A DNA stretch of 64,000 bases from Labyrinthula sp. Ha (Eukaryota; Sar; Bigyra; Labyrinthulida; Labyrinthulaceae): positions 620,001 to 684,000 of the forward strand of contig JAALGZ010000014.1 in the NCBI GenBank assembly GCA_015227615.1, written 5' to 3'. This document shows positions 11,477 through 22,698 of this stretch, one piece after another (within the stretch, counting starts at the first letter, position 1; each line of letters begins with the position of its first letter). Below the pieces are notes generated by a model. The model searched no databases and was not told the DNA's origin. It saw nothing but the letters and a program-made list of their open reading frames with translations. The translations under genes and the position numbers were made by a program.

Positions 11477-12601
11477 ATGTTCAGCTTCTCAAGTAAAGCT
11501 TTCGGGCACAAAAAAGTCACAGCGGTGTTATTCCAGTTCCTCTTTTGCTCACAGGGTATGGAGGATAATGGATTCATTTCTGTTTCAACCAACTTAGTTT
11601 CTGAGTTTAATTCTCATCCTCCTCAACAGGAGCTGCTAGCATGGATGGAGTCATGTCAGGGGGATTCCAAGGAGTTGAACCAGCGAAAAATAGGTGCAGT
11701 CGCAAGCCCTGTGTGGATTGGTGACGATCAGTTTATTCATATACAAAATCTAAATCTCAGCTGTTTTCCTCAAAATCCTTTTCGCTTTGTTGAGTTTGAT
11801 ATTCTCCACTTTGAGAATATTTTATTAGAAGAAGTGAGAATAGGTATTGTGGAAAAAAATTCTCTGAGCCAGGTTGATGAATATGAAACGCGTTTTGTTC
11901 AATTCCTTTCGTCCGAAGTTAAAGTTATGATGGAACAGGAAGTTGATGGTTTTACGCTGAACCAGTCGACAATATATAAATATCCAAGACATATTGAAGC
12001 TCCTGCGCTAACCTTCTCTAACATTGCTCCTCTTAGAATATCAAAGAATTTCATTAATTTTTTTACATCAAAGCCGAGAAGATTTATTGAGTTTTTCAAC
12101 AGCTTGGATGATTACAGCATTTCGAGGCTTGAGCGAAAACTTGCTATGAGTAGGAAAAAACTTCATCTGACTCAAAGCTCATATTTCCTTTTAAGACAAA
12201 ATGATATTTCTCATATTCCTGGAAGTCTCTTTAGCAGTCGAAATGTGAAGTTTAGCGACAATTCAAGGTTTTCTTTTGTTAGCATGTCATATCTCACAAG
12301 TTTGTCTCCTAATGTATTTAATGGACATAGTACCAGCCCATTAGCTACTGTGATCTTTACCAAGTGCCCAGGGTTGACTACATTTCCAATAGCAGTGTTA
12401 AGTCTCAATTTAAAGGAACTTAGATTTATTGAAACAGGATTAGCCTCGCTAATTGGAGTTAATCTCTCCAATCAGGCGGATTTAACAGTACTTGATATAA
12501 GATTGTCTCCTGTGGCAAAATTATGCGGTGCGAATGAAGAGAAGTTTAGATTTGATTTTGGGATTCACGAAAGTGTTTTGATTCCGGGGTGTAAAATTTG
12601 A
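11477..12601 (+). CDS. Unrecognised protein with LRR-like C-terminal half
   Basis: The frame is open from a GTG at 11435; the first ATG is 11477 and a second is 11558. A stretch at 11525-11554 has all marks of an intron: GT start, pyrimidine-rich end, CACAG acceptor, 30 nt, no in-frame stop. If it is removed, the protein from 11477 is 364 residues; if retained, 374. The C-terminal half has spaced Leu/Ile/Val with L..L.L..N-type steps (LTSLSPNVF, LKELRFIETGLASLIGVNLS), suggesting irregular leucine-rich or beta-solenoid repeats. The N-terminal half resembles nothing I recognise. There is no membrane segment in the spliced form. Stop is TGA. It is a real gene by length and codon usage; function unknown. 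Confidence 0.75.
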   Translation: MFSFSSKAFGHKKVTAVLFQFLFCSQGMEDNGFISVSTNLVSEFNSHPPQQELLAWMESCQGDSKELNQRKIGAVASPVWIGDDQFIHIQNLNLSCFPQNPFRFVEFDILHFENILLEEVRIGIVEKNSLSQVDEYETRFVQFLSSEVKVMMEQEVDGFTLNQSTIYKYPRHIEAPALTFSNIAPLRISKNFINFFTSKPRRFIEFFNSLDDYSISRLERKLAMSRKKLHLTQSSYFLLRQNDISHIPGSLFSSRNVKFSDNSRFSFVSMSYLTSLSPNVFNGHSTSPLATVIFTKCPGLTTFPIAVLSLNLKELRFIETGLASLIGVNLSNQADLTVLDIRLSPVAKLCGANEEKFRFDFGIHESVLIPGCKI

Positions 12602-15600
12602 GGCTTGAGGTTGTAGACAAAGGATGGTTCAATATATATATGTATATATTTATATATAGGGTGAATCCATAACTGGGTTTAATTTAAAAATACTTGGTTT
12701 GTGTTTGCAATTGTTTTATCTACAAGAAAGCATTTTGTTTAAAATCACTGCATATTATGGGCATTGATAAATACATTTATTTGAGTTATCACTGGTAAAA
12801 GCCTTTTAAGTGGAAAACTACAATTCTCTTATGAAGTTAAAGTGCAAAGAACGAACATAAAAGTGTTGCTTCAATGTTTCATTTTCTATGAAAAAGGACT
12901 CCTTTCATTGAGATTTACCTCACTTTCTGACATGAAGGTATATGAATAAAATTATTAGAAGCTGAGAAACTTGTGCTATTTCGTTCATAACCAGTAAAAA
13001 TACTATAAAAAAGAAATAACCGCCTCAAAAATCTATTTCGTTTTATTTGCATCTTATAAACTCTGTTTCAAACAATAATATATCATATTTTCGATTAAGC
13101 TATAAACTGCATGGTAAAAGATGAACGAATAGCTATTTTCCTTACTTTCATAATTTTCATATTTTACTCTGTATTTTACTTCCTTTCAACTCTTAGTTTT
13201 TTCCTTACTGTGCAAAGTTTTCCGTTTACTTGACTTTCTAGCTGAGTATAAGAAAAATAGACTGCTTTCTATTTCTCTAGGTTTGCTCCACAAAGACTGT
13301 TCTAGTACCCAGAATTTTTAGCTTTCGACTGGAAGTTCATCCTTAGAGACTCCTTCACTGTTCCCCGTAAGTCTTAGAATTATTCAAAGAAATTTGTTCT
13401 GTGTAATGATCACTTAATATATTGAAGGTATAAAGTTAGTCTATGATTAACTCCAGCATTACTAACTGGGTGATTTCTATTTTGAAAGCATTTTCTCACT
13501 ATGTTAAACATTGCAACTAAGATTTAAGGATGTGAGTCAATATTACTTCTCATGTTCTACATAAGTTGCAGTTAATTTTAAAGTTTCCTCATACCAAATT
13601 GAATCTTTAATTATTACAATAATTTTAGTTATTTCTTTATACTATGTTCAACATTTATAGAAGAAAATAGTGGAAGTCCTAATTCCACGATACGTATGAG
13701 ATTTTCCACAATTTATTGGAACAACTTAAATAAAATTAGTCAAGTAGTAGTTTTTGAGGTATCATGGCAATGAAGCCCTAAAAGTAAGGAAAATGAGAGA
13801 TTACTTAAGAATTCCTTTTCATGGGACTTTATTGTGTTTGATATAGTACTAAGGTGTACTAGTTCCAGTAGTTTCAAAATAGTTTTACCTCCAAAAAACC
13901 TTTTCATCTTAATAATATATCTTGTGGCATTGGGAAACTTCTCGTTCTCTTTTCCTTAGCTCAAATTTATCTTGAAATACTGTCTGTTTCAACTGCTTTC
14001 CTCCGTTACTTTGAGTCTTGATTCTTCAGGTTGATGCGTCATTAGCATTTAATTCCTACTAGAGACGCTATATTTACGCAAATATGCAACAAGCTTAGTT
14101 AAATCATAGAAAGTGAAAATATATTGAGTTTTTCAAACTCCAGCTGCAACTTAATGCTGGAATACCAAATGTAAGCATGCTAGTAGTACATAAAACATCA
14201 TTAAATGTTAAACTGTAGGAGAAATTCTGGGTTATAACCTTGCAACATTGATGTCAGGAATATTCTAGAGGTGGGATAAACCAAAAGTTATTTCTGTGTA
14301 CTCAGATTTTGAATAAGTAAAAGTGTGACAATGTAAACAAATTTCATTTGATTGTGGATATTGATTGTACAGATTGCCTTACCTTAAGATATTTAGGTGG
14401 TTGTTTAGTTCCAATGAAACTTCTAAAGCCAATAACTGAAATTTTTAAGTACTAGTAAAGCTAAGGTTGGGTCAAAATTTTTGATGAAATTGTGCAAATA
14501 TTGTGACTTCCATATTAATGTATAATTTCATTCAGCTCATTCAGAGCTTTTAACGTTTTACATTAATGCGGGTAATATTATTTGCAATCTTAGCATGAGG
14601 AATTTATTAGACACATATAAAGAGTAAAAACTATACTTATGAGTTCCTCTATATTTTCTTGGTGTAAATTTGTGATCACAGCTCAAACTAGGGTATGGTT
14701 AATACCAGAAAGAAAGCCCAACATCAGTGTAAGAGATTAATGATAAATTGCACACCAGAACTTCTAGGTCTCCCAAGAGAAGAGAAAGGAGGCATATGGG
14801 GCTACCTACAAGACTCATAGCACTGTAGAATCATCATTACTATTAGTTGCTGCCCTATCATGGATACAAAAGTACTGTCAATGTTCTGATATTAGTGGTC
14901 TAAGTAAGGTAGAACAGAAGGTTATTTACACAGTAGTATGAATAAGGTCCCTTAGGGTAGATACAAGTTAAACTGGTTCCAGCTGTAGAGAGTATGCAAT
15001 GTTATCTGGGTTTTAAGATTAAGCCTTGGCTGAGCTCATGTCTCATTTCTCTGATAATATGGATCTCCAGTACCTGTTATCGCTTCTGAAAAACTATAGC
15101 CAACTCATTTTATGGAAAGGAATATAAGAAATCATTTTGCATTCACCAACTCTGCTGAAGCAGGGGGTTAATGGTTTTAACTTTCTTAAAGATATTGTCT
15201 GCAATAAAATTTACGAGGAGTGTCAGAAAGTAAGAAGCATCGAGATTGTGGTAGCAATATTAAAACATTATATTCCAATATTTTATGTAGAACTTTATGT
15301 TTCTCATTAAAAATGAATCTTCTCATTCATTACAATTAAGTATGGATACTGCCTATAGGTTTTCTTTCAAATTAGTGGTGTTCATTGCCTCAGTTAGTTC
15401 TTAAGGTGTTTTGAATGGGTATCAATAATCATTGAAATTCTAAATAAAGTGTTATCATTTGATAAGAAGCAACAAGGAAATATTCAGTTGATGCTCACAT
15501 TCATTATTGGAAAAATATGTAATGAGTGTTTTTTCTGTTGATGAACTTAATATATTATAGAAAATTATAATAAACTACTTGTCTAAGCGTTCAATGACCC

Positions 15601-16561
15601 AAAAGTTTCCATACAACTAATAGGCTGAATTAAACTTTCCTGAAAATAAACATCTCAGCCCGGTGTTAGTCTGCTATTTGCAATAGTATATGACGAGTTA
15701 TTATTAAGTAACTTGAAGCGAAACATCAGATAATTGCACAAAATCTTGATACTGAAGTTTTGACAAATACGTAAGGAGAGGATCGGAATCAAATAGAATG
15801 TTAATATCACGGTTACTTAGTGTAACTTTTTAGTCTTAAGGAGATTCCAATATGACGGGATTTTTATTTAGATTTCATGCCTACAGCAAAGTGCCAAAAC
15901 CTCAAGTAATGCGGATAAAAATCTCAAAGCTTAGGTCCAGTGAAGTAGCAATAATCTGAATACTAGCCAAATAACCAAAAAAAGAATTGTTTTATATGGC
16001 ATAACATATGATGGGAAAAGCCAAGAGGTGATTTTTCTTAGACTTAGTTTGATGTGAGGAGATACTAAATTAGAAATCGTATCAAATTTACCTTCTAAGA
16101 TAATGTGATTCCAACTTCAACGAGTCCAGATAGCATTGTAACATATTTGGAAGATGGAGGTTTTCTTAGATTAAGTAACGAATTTAATATTTTGATAAGA
16201 AATAAATTCTCAAAGACATTTATAAAGTATAATTGCTTTCAGAGGCTTCATTAAGAGAGGAAATTTTTAAGATATAGCCGACGAGGTATATTTTACTATT
16301 TGCATGGCAAGAAATGACAAGTAGCTCTAGGGCAAGTACATACTTGTACATAAGTTTGAGTAGAAAATACTTGTATTGCAGCCAGATAACATATGCGATA
16401 GGTACATTTGTAGAAATTGAGCAATAGTTTATCCAATTCAGTAATAAATGCGTAAAGCAAATAAGGAAGAAGAGCCTAAGAGACAATAAGTTTGATGAGG
16501 CAAGTAAGATGTACGTTTAAATTTCGTCTGATTTTGCAAGATTGCCCTACCATATATCTTT
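12602..16561. other. Long AT-rich region without a recognisable gene
   Basis: Nearly 4 kb with no supportable gene. An AT-alternating stretch lies at about 12633-12658. The interval 14690-15160 is slightly less AT-rich and reads differently from its surroundings, but no frame gives a recognisable protein. Confidence 0.45.
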
Positions 16562-17049
16562 AATAGGCATTGGATTAGGGAAAAATTATCAATAATTATT
16601 TGATAATTTTTTTGATTCTGGTTCTCAAGAAAAGAATTGGCGTTTTGATTCTTCTGAAATGAATCGGATTCTTTTTTGATTTTCAATTGATTATCTGTCT
16701 AAAGGTAAGCTATGCGCCCCTTTTCTAAGTTCCAAAAAAATTCTAACGTGCTTTCTATTCCGTATGAGAACCTCCATAAACGGGCTATAGGACATGTGAA
16801 TACTCCGTTAATACGATGTGGTTCAGCAATGTGGCTAGTTTTTTTAAGCTTTGAGTACGCTCCAAAATATGATAAAATTCTTCTTTAGCTGTTTGGCCCA
16901 GGGCCTTGTGGCGCAGCTTTGCATTGATATTCATCTAATTATCAATAATCAATCAAAATGGTTTGGGAATTATCAGAATCAACCAATAAGAAAAATATGG
17001 GCCATAAATTTATTGCAAAATTATAAATGAATCGAATCCAATCCCTATT
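16562..17049. repeat. 488-bp foldback (MITE-like) element
   Basis: The left end reads AATAGGCATTGGATT (16562-16576). The reverse complement of the right end (17035-17049) reads AATAGGGATTGGATT, 14 of 15 identical. Similarity continues inward imperfectly for roughly 100 bases in inverted orientation, both arms containing a TTGATTCTG-type segment. A local perfect inverted repeat (AATTATCAA / TTGATAATT) lies at about 16585-16610. No transposase frame is present and no convincing target-site duplication was found. A relative of the left arm lies at 27611-27740. This fits a non-autonomous DNA transposon relic, but the superfamily cannot be named. Confidence 0.55.
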
Positions 17050-17106
17050 TCTGAATCTCTTCAGAAACCTTGAACATCTCATTATACGTTTCATCTTCTC
17101 CTGTAG

Positions 17107-18019
17107 TCAAGGGACAACACTTGGTAGTTCATGATAGTTTTGCTCATATCCAAGCATAGATTCAACTTGTTCCAGAGCTTCAGTGTGGAAATATTCCAGG
17201 ACCCCAGAGTTATTTGGGAAAACAGACAAGATTATTAGATGGAGCTTGAGTAAGCGAGGAATGTTTCTTGACAAGGTTGCTAACGACCTCAAGCTCAGGA
17301 ATAACATTGTGATAACATCTTTTCTCCAGAGTTTCTCTGGAATGTCTAACTTGGATTTGAGCGCATGCACTACAGGGACATAGTTTCTACTAAAAAGCTT
17401 GTTTCTGTGGGATTAAGCTCGAAATTTCTTGAGAAACATGTGTCGTTGCTAAAAATACTTTTGTAAGCCGCTTTTATATGCTTCAAAAAAGATATCGATC
17501 TTCACTGCTGAATTATGTAGCAGCTTACCAATAGCATTAATTCTACAAAAGATAAAAGTTCATTGTTAACATCTAACTCTTGCCTCAGTAGTAGAATATT
17601 ACACCTTCCAACAAAGAGAATTTTTCTTTTTAATTTCTTATTTCCAATAGATTTATCTATACTAGATACAAAGCTTGAGTAAATAGTAATTCCTTATCCG
17701 GACTGAGGAGCGTACCAATGTAAAAGACAAGAGTTTGTTTCTGACCTAGTTTCACAACCGGTTCCAATATCCTATCACTAAGCCCTCTGATTTCTGAAAG
17801 TCGGCTTGATAGCTCTTCATATAAAAGCATTTGTACACCCTCTCACGAACCAAAAGATTATGAGAAAACCCAACTGCCTTCGCCTCGCTTTACTTTTTCT
17901 CTTTTCTTAAGTCTCTTGATACCTTTTCTGTGTAATTCTTGAGCAAACAGAATCCCTGTCTTTACGTCACAAGTAAGATGTAGAGTAACAATGAGCTTAG
18001 ACACAGTAAGGCCATCAAT
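17107..18019 (-). CDS. Candidate multi-exon gene, unrecognised, possibly decayed
   Basis: Several minus-strand segments read as good protein but in different frames. In order: IDGLTVSKLIVTLHLTCDVK continuing to KRGEGSWVFS (from 18019, just after a TTTGTAG acceptor-like site); EELSSRLSEIRGLSDRILEP continuing to KQTLVFYIG; KKLKRKILFVGRCNILLLRQ; and a final open frame of about 88 codons (HALKSKLDIPEKLWRKDVIT to the TGA at 17107). All are helical and leucine-rich. Introns of about 25-40 nt would be needed between them, and not all junctions give clean GT-AG solutions, so this is either a live gene whose splicing I could not solve or a pseudogene. It is divergent from STT3, with 182 bases between the first coding segment and the STT3 start. 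Confidence 0.4.
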
Positions 18020-18201
18020 CTACAAAGAAATATATTTAATTCGATGTTTTCAAAAGCTTCTATCTTTTGAGAACCCTTTCTGGTGATAAAGCAGGTTTTT
18101 ATTCGTTAAGTCTGAAATTTCATTTTCTTGATTTTTAAGCCCAAAATTAATCAAAGTACAACTGTCTTCAACAAAAACCAAAATCAAAGAAGAACAATAG
18201 G

Positions 18202-21200
18202 ATGTCAACTCTCCTTGGAAATGTGGCATTATGGCTCTACTTTTTCATTGCCATAGCTGGATTTATTTATGCTGGTATCACAGCCTATCAAATCCGCCTT
18301 TTTGCTGTCCAGGACTATGGAAAGTAAATATCTTTTGGACATCTTATAGTACAGAGTAATCCACGAATTTGATCCCTGGTTTAACTATCGGTCAACTGAA
18401 TACCTTGCTGAGCATGGCTGGAGTGCATTTTTCTCTTGGTTTGATGAAAGATCATGGTATCCGCTCGGAAGGCCAGTTGGAACAACAATCTACCCAGGGA
18501 TGCAGATAGCAGCTGTTGGCTTGTGGAAAGCATTCAATTTCCTTGGTTATGAAATCTCTCTCAATGATGTTTGTGTGTTTATTCCAGGTAATCACGTATT
18601 AATTTTATTTATATATAGCTTGGTTTGGAGTCATTGCAACAACTCTGACAGGGATGATTTCTTATGAGTGTACAGGATCGTGGTCAGCTGGAGCTGTGAC
18701 AGCCTTAATTATGGCTATTATTCCAGCACATATAATGAGATCGGTTGCTGGTGGTTTCGATAACGAGTCTGTTGCCATGACTACCATGACATTAACATTT
18801 TACTTTTGGGTGCGTAGTCTACGTGGTAAAGAGAATACCAAGGTTCTCAATTCTGTTGGAACTGAAGTGGATCCTGTTAAGAAAGTTTCTGACTTTGATA
18901 ATCCCACAACTGATTCTTATATTTTTGGGACGCTTTGTGGTTTAGCATATATCACCATGGTTGCAGCATGGGGAGGATATATTTTTGTGCTTAACTTAAT
19001 TGGTGCACATGCTGGAATTCTGGTGCTCCTGGGGAGATACAACTCCTCTTTGCATAGAGCCTATTCCTTGTTTTTTGTGATTGGAACAGCAGGTGCAGTT
19101 AGGGTACCTGTGGTGGGATGGACTCCATTTAGATCTTTGGAACAGATTGGCCCTCTGCTCGTGTTTCTTGGTTTTCAGGTATTGGAATTAATTGAAATCA
19201 AGAGACAAAAGGAACTGCTCAATATTTTTCAGGTTGCGAAGTTGCGAATAAAATACGGAGCTATACTTGGCATATGCCTACTTGTTGTCGCTGCAAGTCT
19301 TTTTCAGCATGGTTTCTTTTCTCCATTTAGTGCAAGAGTAAGAGCACTTTTTGTTCAGCATACGCGAACTGGAAATCCTCTTGTTGATTCAGTTGCTGAA
19401 CACCAACCTGCGAATGAGAATTCCTACAGACAGTATCTCAGTGCAATTTATCCATTGGCCCAAATTGGCGGTTTGGTTTCTGCGTTCAATTACTTTGTCA
19501 CATATTCTCTGCCGATGGTGGGCGATAAGGATTTAGCATCAGGTCCTTTGTTTAATAAGAAGCCAAGGCAGGTCGGGAGCAGTTTTCTATTTGTGTATGC
19601 TTTGATAGCATTCTTTTTTGCTAACAAGATGTCTAGGTTAATCTTACTTCTTGGACCAATTGCAAGTCAATTGGCTGGGTTAATTATTGGCATGGCCTTG
19701 GACGAACTTGTAGTCATTCCATCTGTTAAAATGATGGAGGATAAGGAGCCATCTTTGAAAGATACTAATACAGTTGAAGCTAAGGAAACGAAACAGAAGT
19801 CATCCGCAAAGAAAAAGAAGAATAAACGACAGCGAAGAAATTCTGGTAACCTAAAAAAAGAAGGTGATTCAACCAATCCTGTCTTAAAAACTGTGAAAAG
19901 TTTCTATCTAAGATGTGTTAACTTGTGGGGTTCCCAGGCTGTATTGGTTTTGCGAGCCGCTATGGGAACTTACCTAGTTTATTACGTGTTGAAGGTTCGA
20001 TATGGGGAATTTAGCGAATATTCGCATGTAATGGCAAAAAGAATGTCGCATCCTTCTATTATGTTTAAAGCCCAGTTGAATAATGGACAGAATATAATTG
20101 TGGATGATTATAGGGAAGCATATTGGTGGTTACGAGACAACACACCTGAAGACAGCAGAATATTGTCATGGTGGGATTATGGCTACCAAATAGCAGGAAT
20201 CGCAAACAGGACAACACTTGCAGATGGTTTGTTCATTCTTATGCTCATGTTTAGGAAACACTTGGAATCATGAACACATTGCCACTATAGGAAGGATTCT
20301 CACAGCTCCTCCGAAAGAGGCTCATAAACTAGCACGTCATTTAGCTGATTATGTTTTACTCTGGACTGGTGGTGGAGGAGATGACTGTATATTTTATGTT
20401 TTGTTTACTCTTAGTGGCCAAGTCACCTCACATGGCTAGAATTGGTAACAGTGTATACCCAGGGCTCTGTCCAGATGATCCTACCTGCGCCCACTTTGGC
20501 TTTTATTCTAGGGAACCTTTAATGCCGACCGAATCCATGGGTAACTCTTTGCTTTACAAACTCTCTGTTCATGGGCTTCAACCCAATATCGAACTAGACA
20601 CATCTTTGTTCTCGCTGGCGTATGAGAGCAGGTTTAGGAAAGTAAGGATTTACAAGATTCATAGAGTTTCCCTGAAGAGCAAGAAATGGATAGCTGATCC
20701 AGCGAATAAGTTGTGTGATTACCCTGGAAGCTGGTACTGTCCTGGGCAGTATCCTCCAGCCATACAAGATTTTATTGCAACTAGAAGAGACTTCAAGCAG
20801 ATTGAAGATTTTAATGTAAAAAGGAGCGAGGAAGATAGAAAGTACCAAGAGCAGTATATGAAAAATATGGAAGGAGGAAAACGTAAACGAACTGGAAAGG
20901 CTCCTGAGAAGGGAGTAGGAGTTGAGTATGTAGGTTGCTTTTCTTCTGAAAGCGCCTTTGGCAAGGATAAGAAGTATGTTGGGGGTACAACCGGTTCTGC
21001 AATCCAAGTTGCAGTACAATATGGTGTGAAGAACTCTTACAAGTATGTCGCTATGGCGAAGGTAGGTATGGATGGACATTCGTTTTATATGAACAAGAAG
21101 CCGAACCGTAAATATCAGGTTGATGATAGTGGTATTTTTTTACTTCCTTTTTAAGTATAGAATGTGCTTTGCCTTGCCTTGACAATGAGAAGAGCCTCTG

Positions 21201-21317
21201 TGGATGCGCAGATGCTAGTTGCGAAGGCCTAAAGGTATATATATATTTACTTATTTTTATGTTAAGGTTGGTGAAGATGACACAAATTTAAGACGATGGG
21301 CAGTCTATAAGATGTAG
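18202..21317 (+). CDS. STT3: Oligosaccharyltransferase catalytic subunit STT3, with WSC-like C-terminal tail (seven exons)
   Basis: STT3 transfers the dolichol-linked glycan to asparagine in the ER lumen. Exons: 18202-18323, 18355-18587, 18619-20226, 20255-20386, 20415-21131, 21161-21234, 21267-21317. Introns are 31, 31, 28, 28, 29 and 32 nt, all GT-AG. The product is 978 residues. Splicing restores family blocks: EFDPWFNYRSTEYL with the first DxD-type Asp near residue 47, FIPAWFGVIATTLTG, GGFDNESVAM, the sequon-recognition motif WWDYGYQ near residue 635, ADGNTWNHEHIATIGR, and GDDLAKSPHMARIGNSVYPG. Multiple membrane segments occupy the first two thirds; a Lys-rich segment (KKKKNKRQRRN) lies in a predicted loop. 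After the usual end (RRDFKQIEDFN) the protein continues with YVGCF...SYKYVAMAKVG...ECALPCLDNEKSLCGCADASC...RRWAVYK, which has the Cys and aromatic spacing of a WSC domain. Identification as STT3 is certain; the tail assignment is my inference. Confidence 0.96.
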
Positions 21318-21394
21318 TTATTTTAAGCATAATTAGTTTTGTTTTCTTTTTTCCTTTCCTCAAGTCACTCAAGAGTCAACACCTTGCTTTGTAA

Positions 21395-21445
21395 ATAGGG
21401 GTGGTATTTGATTTATTGATAATTTCTATGAAATACCACCCCTAT
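21395..21445. repeat. Perfect 15-bp inverted repeat (hairpin) between STT3 and SPO11-like gene
   Basis: ATAGGGGTGGTATTT at 21395-21409 is the exact reverse complement of 21431-21445, with a 21-nt AT-rich loop. It lies 78 bases after the STT3 stop and 123 bases before the SPO11-like start. In DNA it could be a dyad operator; in RNA it would form a stable hairpin in the STT3 3' region or SPO11 leader. It may also be the relic of a tiny foldback element. Confidence 0.8.
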
Positions 21446-21567
21446 CCATGAATATGCACACGTTGCCACGTCACATAGGGTTTTCAAAAGTAACAAACGG
21501 TTTGTTAACAAGAGAGGGACAAAATGAGCGGTTTAAATGATTCATTGAATCTCTATTAGAAATTTCG

Positions 21568-22698
21568 ATGAAGGATGAACATCAACGAGTTATAGATAAG
21601 GTTGGGGAAATGGTTTTAAATGTTTTGGCAGGAAATGAGGTCAGAGTTCGACAGGGTGGTTTTGGATTTGAGAAGCATGGAACCGGGAGACAAACATATG
21701 TTGGATCGAATGCTACGAGAAGAAAATCGGTGTATAAAATTCTAAAGCCATTTAGTTGTATGAGACTGTTACTTCTCTGCGAAAAGATTGTGGAGGGAAT
21801 TGCCGGTGGGTTTACTCATGTAAAGCGAGCTTTGTGGTATCAACTCAAACATGTTTTTCCTTCTGAGAGCTGCTTTGATGAAGCTCTAGTTAATCTGTGC
21901 AGAGTTTTGTGGGTTCCTAGATGGAAGCTCCATGTTTTTTCATCTCCAAAGGGAGTTTTTACTGGAAGTTTTTGCCTGAAATGTGTTAGGACTGGACATG
22001 ATATCCAATTTGTGCCTCCGCATGTTTTCTCTGTCCCTCTAAAGGCTACGATGTTGCAAGACTACCAGCTTAAATTCTGTACAAATGATAGCAACAAACC
22101 TCGATGCGTATTACTGGTAGAGAAATTCTCTGTTTTTCACCTGATTCAACAAAGCTATCTCTCTATTGTAAGAAAACAGGGATTTGACTTTATCTTGGTT
22201 ACTGGCAAAGGGTATCCTGATCTCTCAACCAGAGCGTTCTTGAAACAGATCAGGGTTCATTTAAAACTTCCTATTTTCGGGATATGTGATTACAATCCCC
22301 ATGGACTGAGACTCTTGCTCCAGTATATTCGTACTAGTGAAGGCGGCAGCACCTACCCTGAAGCACAGGAGTACTTGGTAGAGGACATGAACTTTATGGG
22401 GTTAAGTTTTGCAGATGTTTTCTTATATAGTAGAGATATGTTCCACAACATTAGGCAAGCACAAACCCATCAGGATAAAGTTGTGTTGAATATGCTTATT
22501 TTGGAACTCTCAAGCAGTGAAGACATCCCGGAAAAGGTTAGAAACAGGTTCACCTATGAACTAGATGTCATGCAGAAGCAAGGCTTCAAACTTGAACTGG
22601 AATCGCTTAATCAAGTTTACTCTGCACAGTATTTAGTTCAAACTTGGCTGCCTCAAAAGCTGGAGACAGCTGTGCTCACTTGCGAGATGAATAGATAA
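21568..22698 (+). CDS. SPO11: SPO11 / topoisomerase VI subunit A-like protein
   Basis: Single-exon 376-residue protein. SPO11 makes the meiotic double-strand break through a 5'-phosphotyrosyl intermediate. The winged-helix segment KRALWYQLKHVF aligns with the family motif KRDIYYQ, placing the catalytic tyrosine at Y91. The Toprim fold is clear: LLVEKFSVF with the metal-binding Glu at E185, VTGKGYPDLSTR, and DYNPHGL at residues 241-247. In the family the last block is D-x-D-P-H/Y-G; here the second Asp is Asn (N243). An in-frame upstream ATG at 21523 is separated from 21568 by a TAG, so the start is 21568 unless there is an unseen exon. It is tandem after STT3 and convergent with the next gene. 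Length is normal for the family. Confidence 0.88.
   Translation: MKDEHQRVIDKVGEMVLNVLAGNEVRVRQGGFGFEKHGTGRQTYVGSNATRRKSVYKILKPFSCMRLLLLCEKIVEGIAGGFTHVKRALWYQLKHVFPSESCFDEALVNLCRVLWVPRWKLHVFSSPKGVFTGSFCLKCVRTGHDIQFVPPHVFSVPLKATMLQDYQLKFCTNDSNKPRCVLLVEKFSVFHLIQQSYLSIVRKQGFDFILVTGKGYPDLSTRAFLKQIRVHLKLPIFGICDYNPHGLRLLLQYIRTSEGGSTYPEAQEYLVEDMNFMGLSFADVFLYSRDMFHNIRQAQTHQDKVVLNMLILELSSSEDIPEKVRNRFTYELDVMQKQGFKLELESLNQVYSAQYLVQTWLPQKLETAVLTCEMNR

Noticed and set aside
14690-15160. Slightly GC-richer patch suspected to be a retroelement remnant
   Set aside because: No frame on either strand gives a recognisable reverse transcriptase, integrase or protease motif, and no flanking repeats were seen.
20594-21079. 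161-codon minus-strand ORF
   Set aside because: It is a shadow of STT3 exon 5, whose identity is certain.
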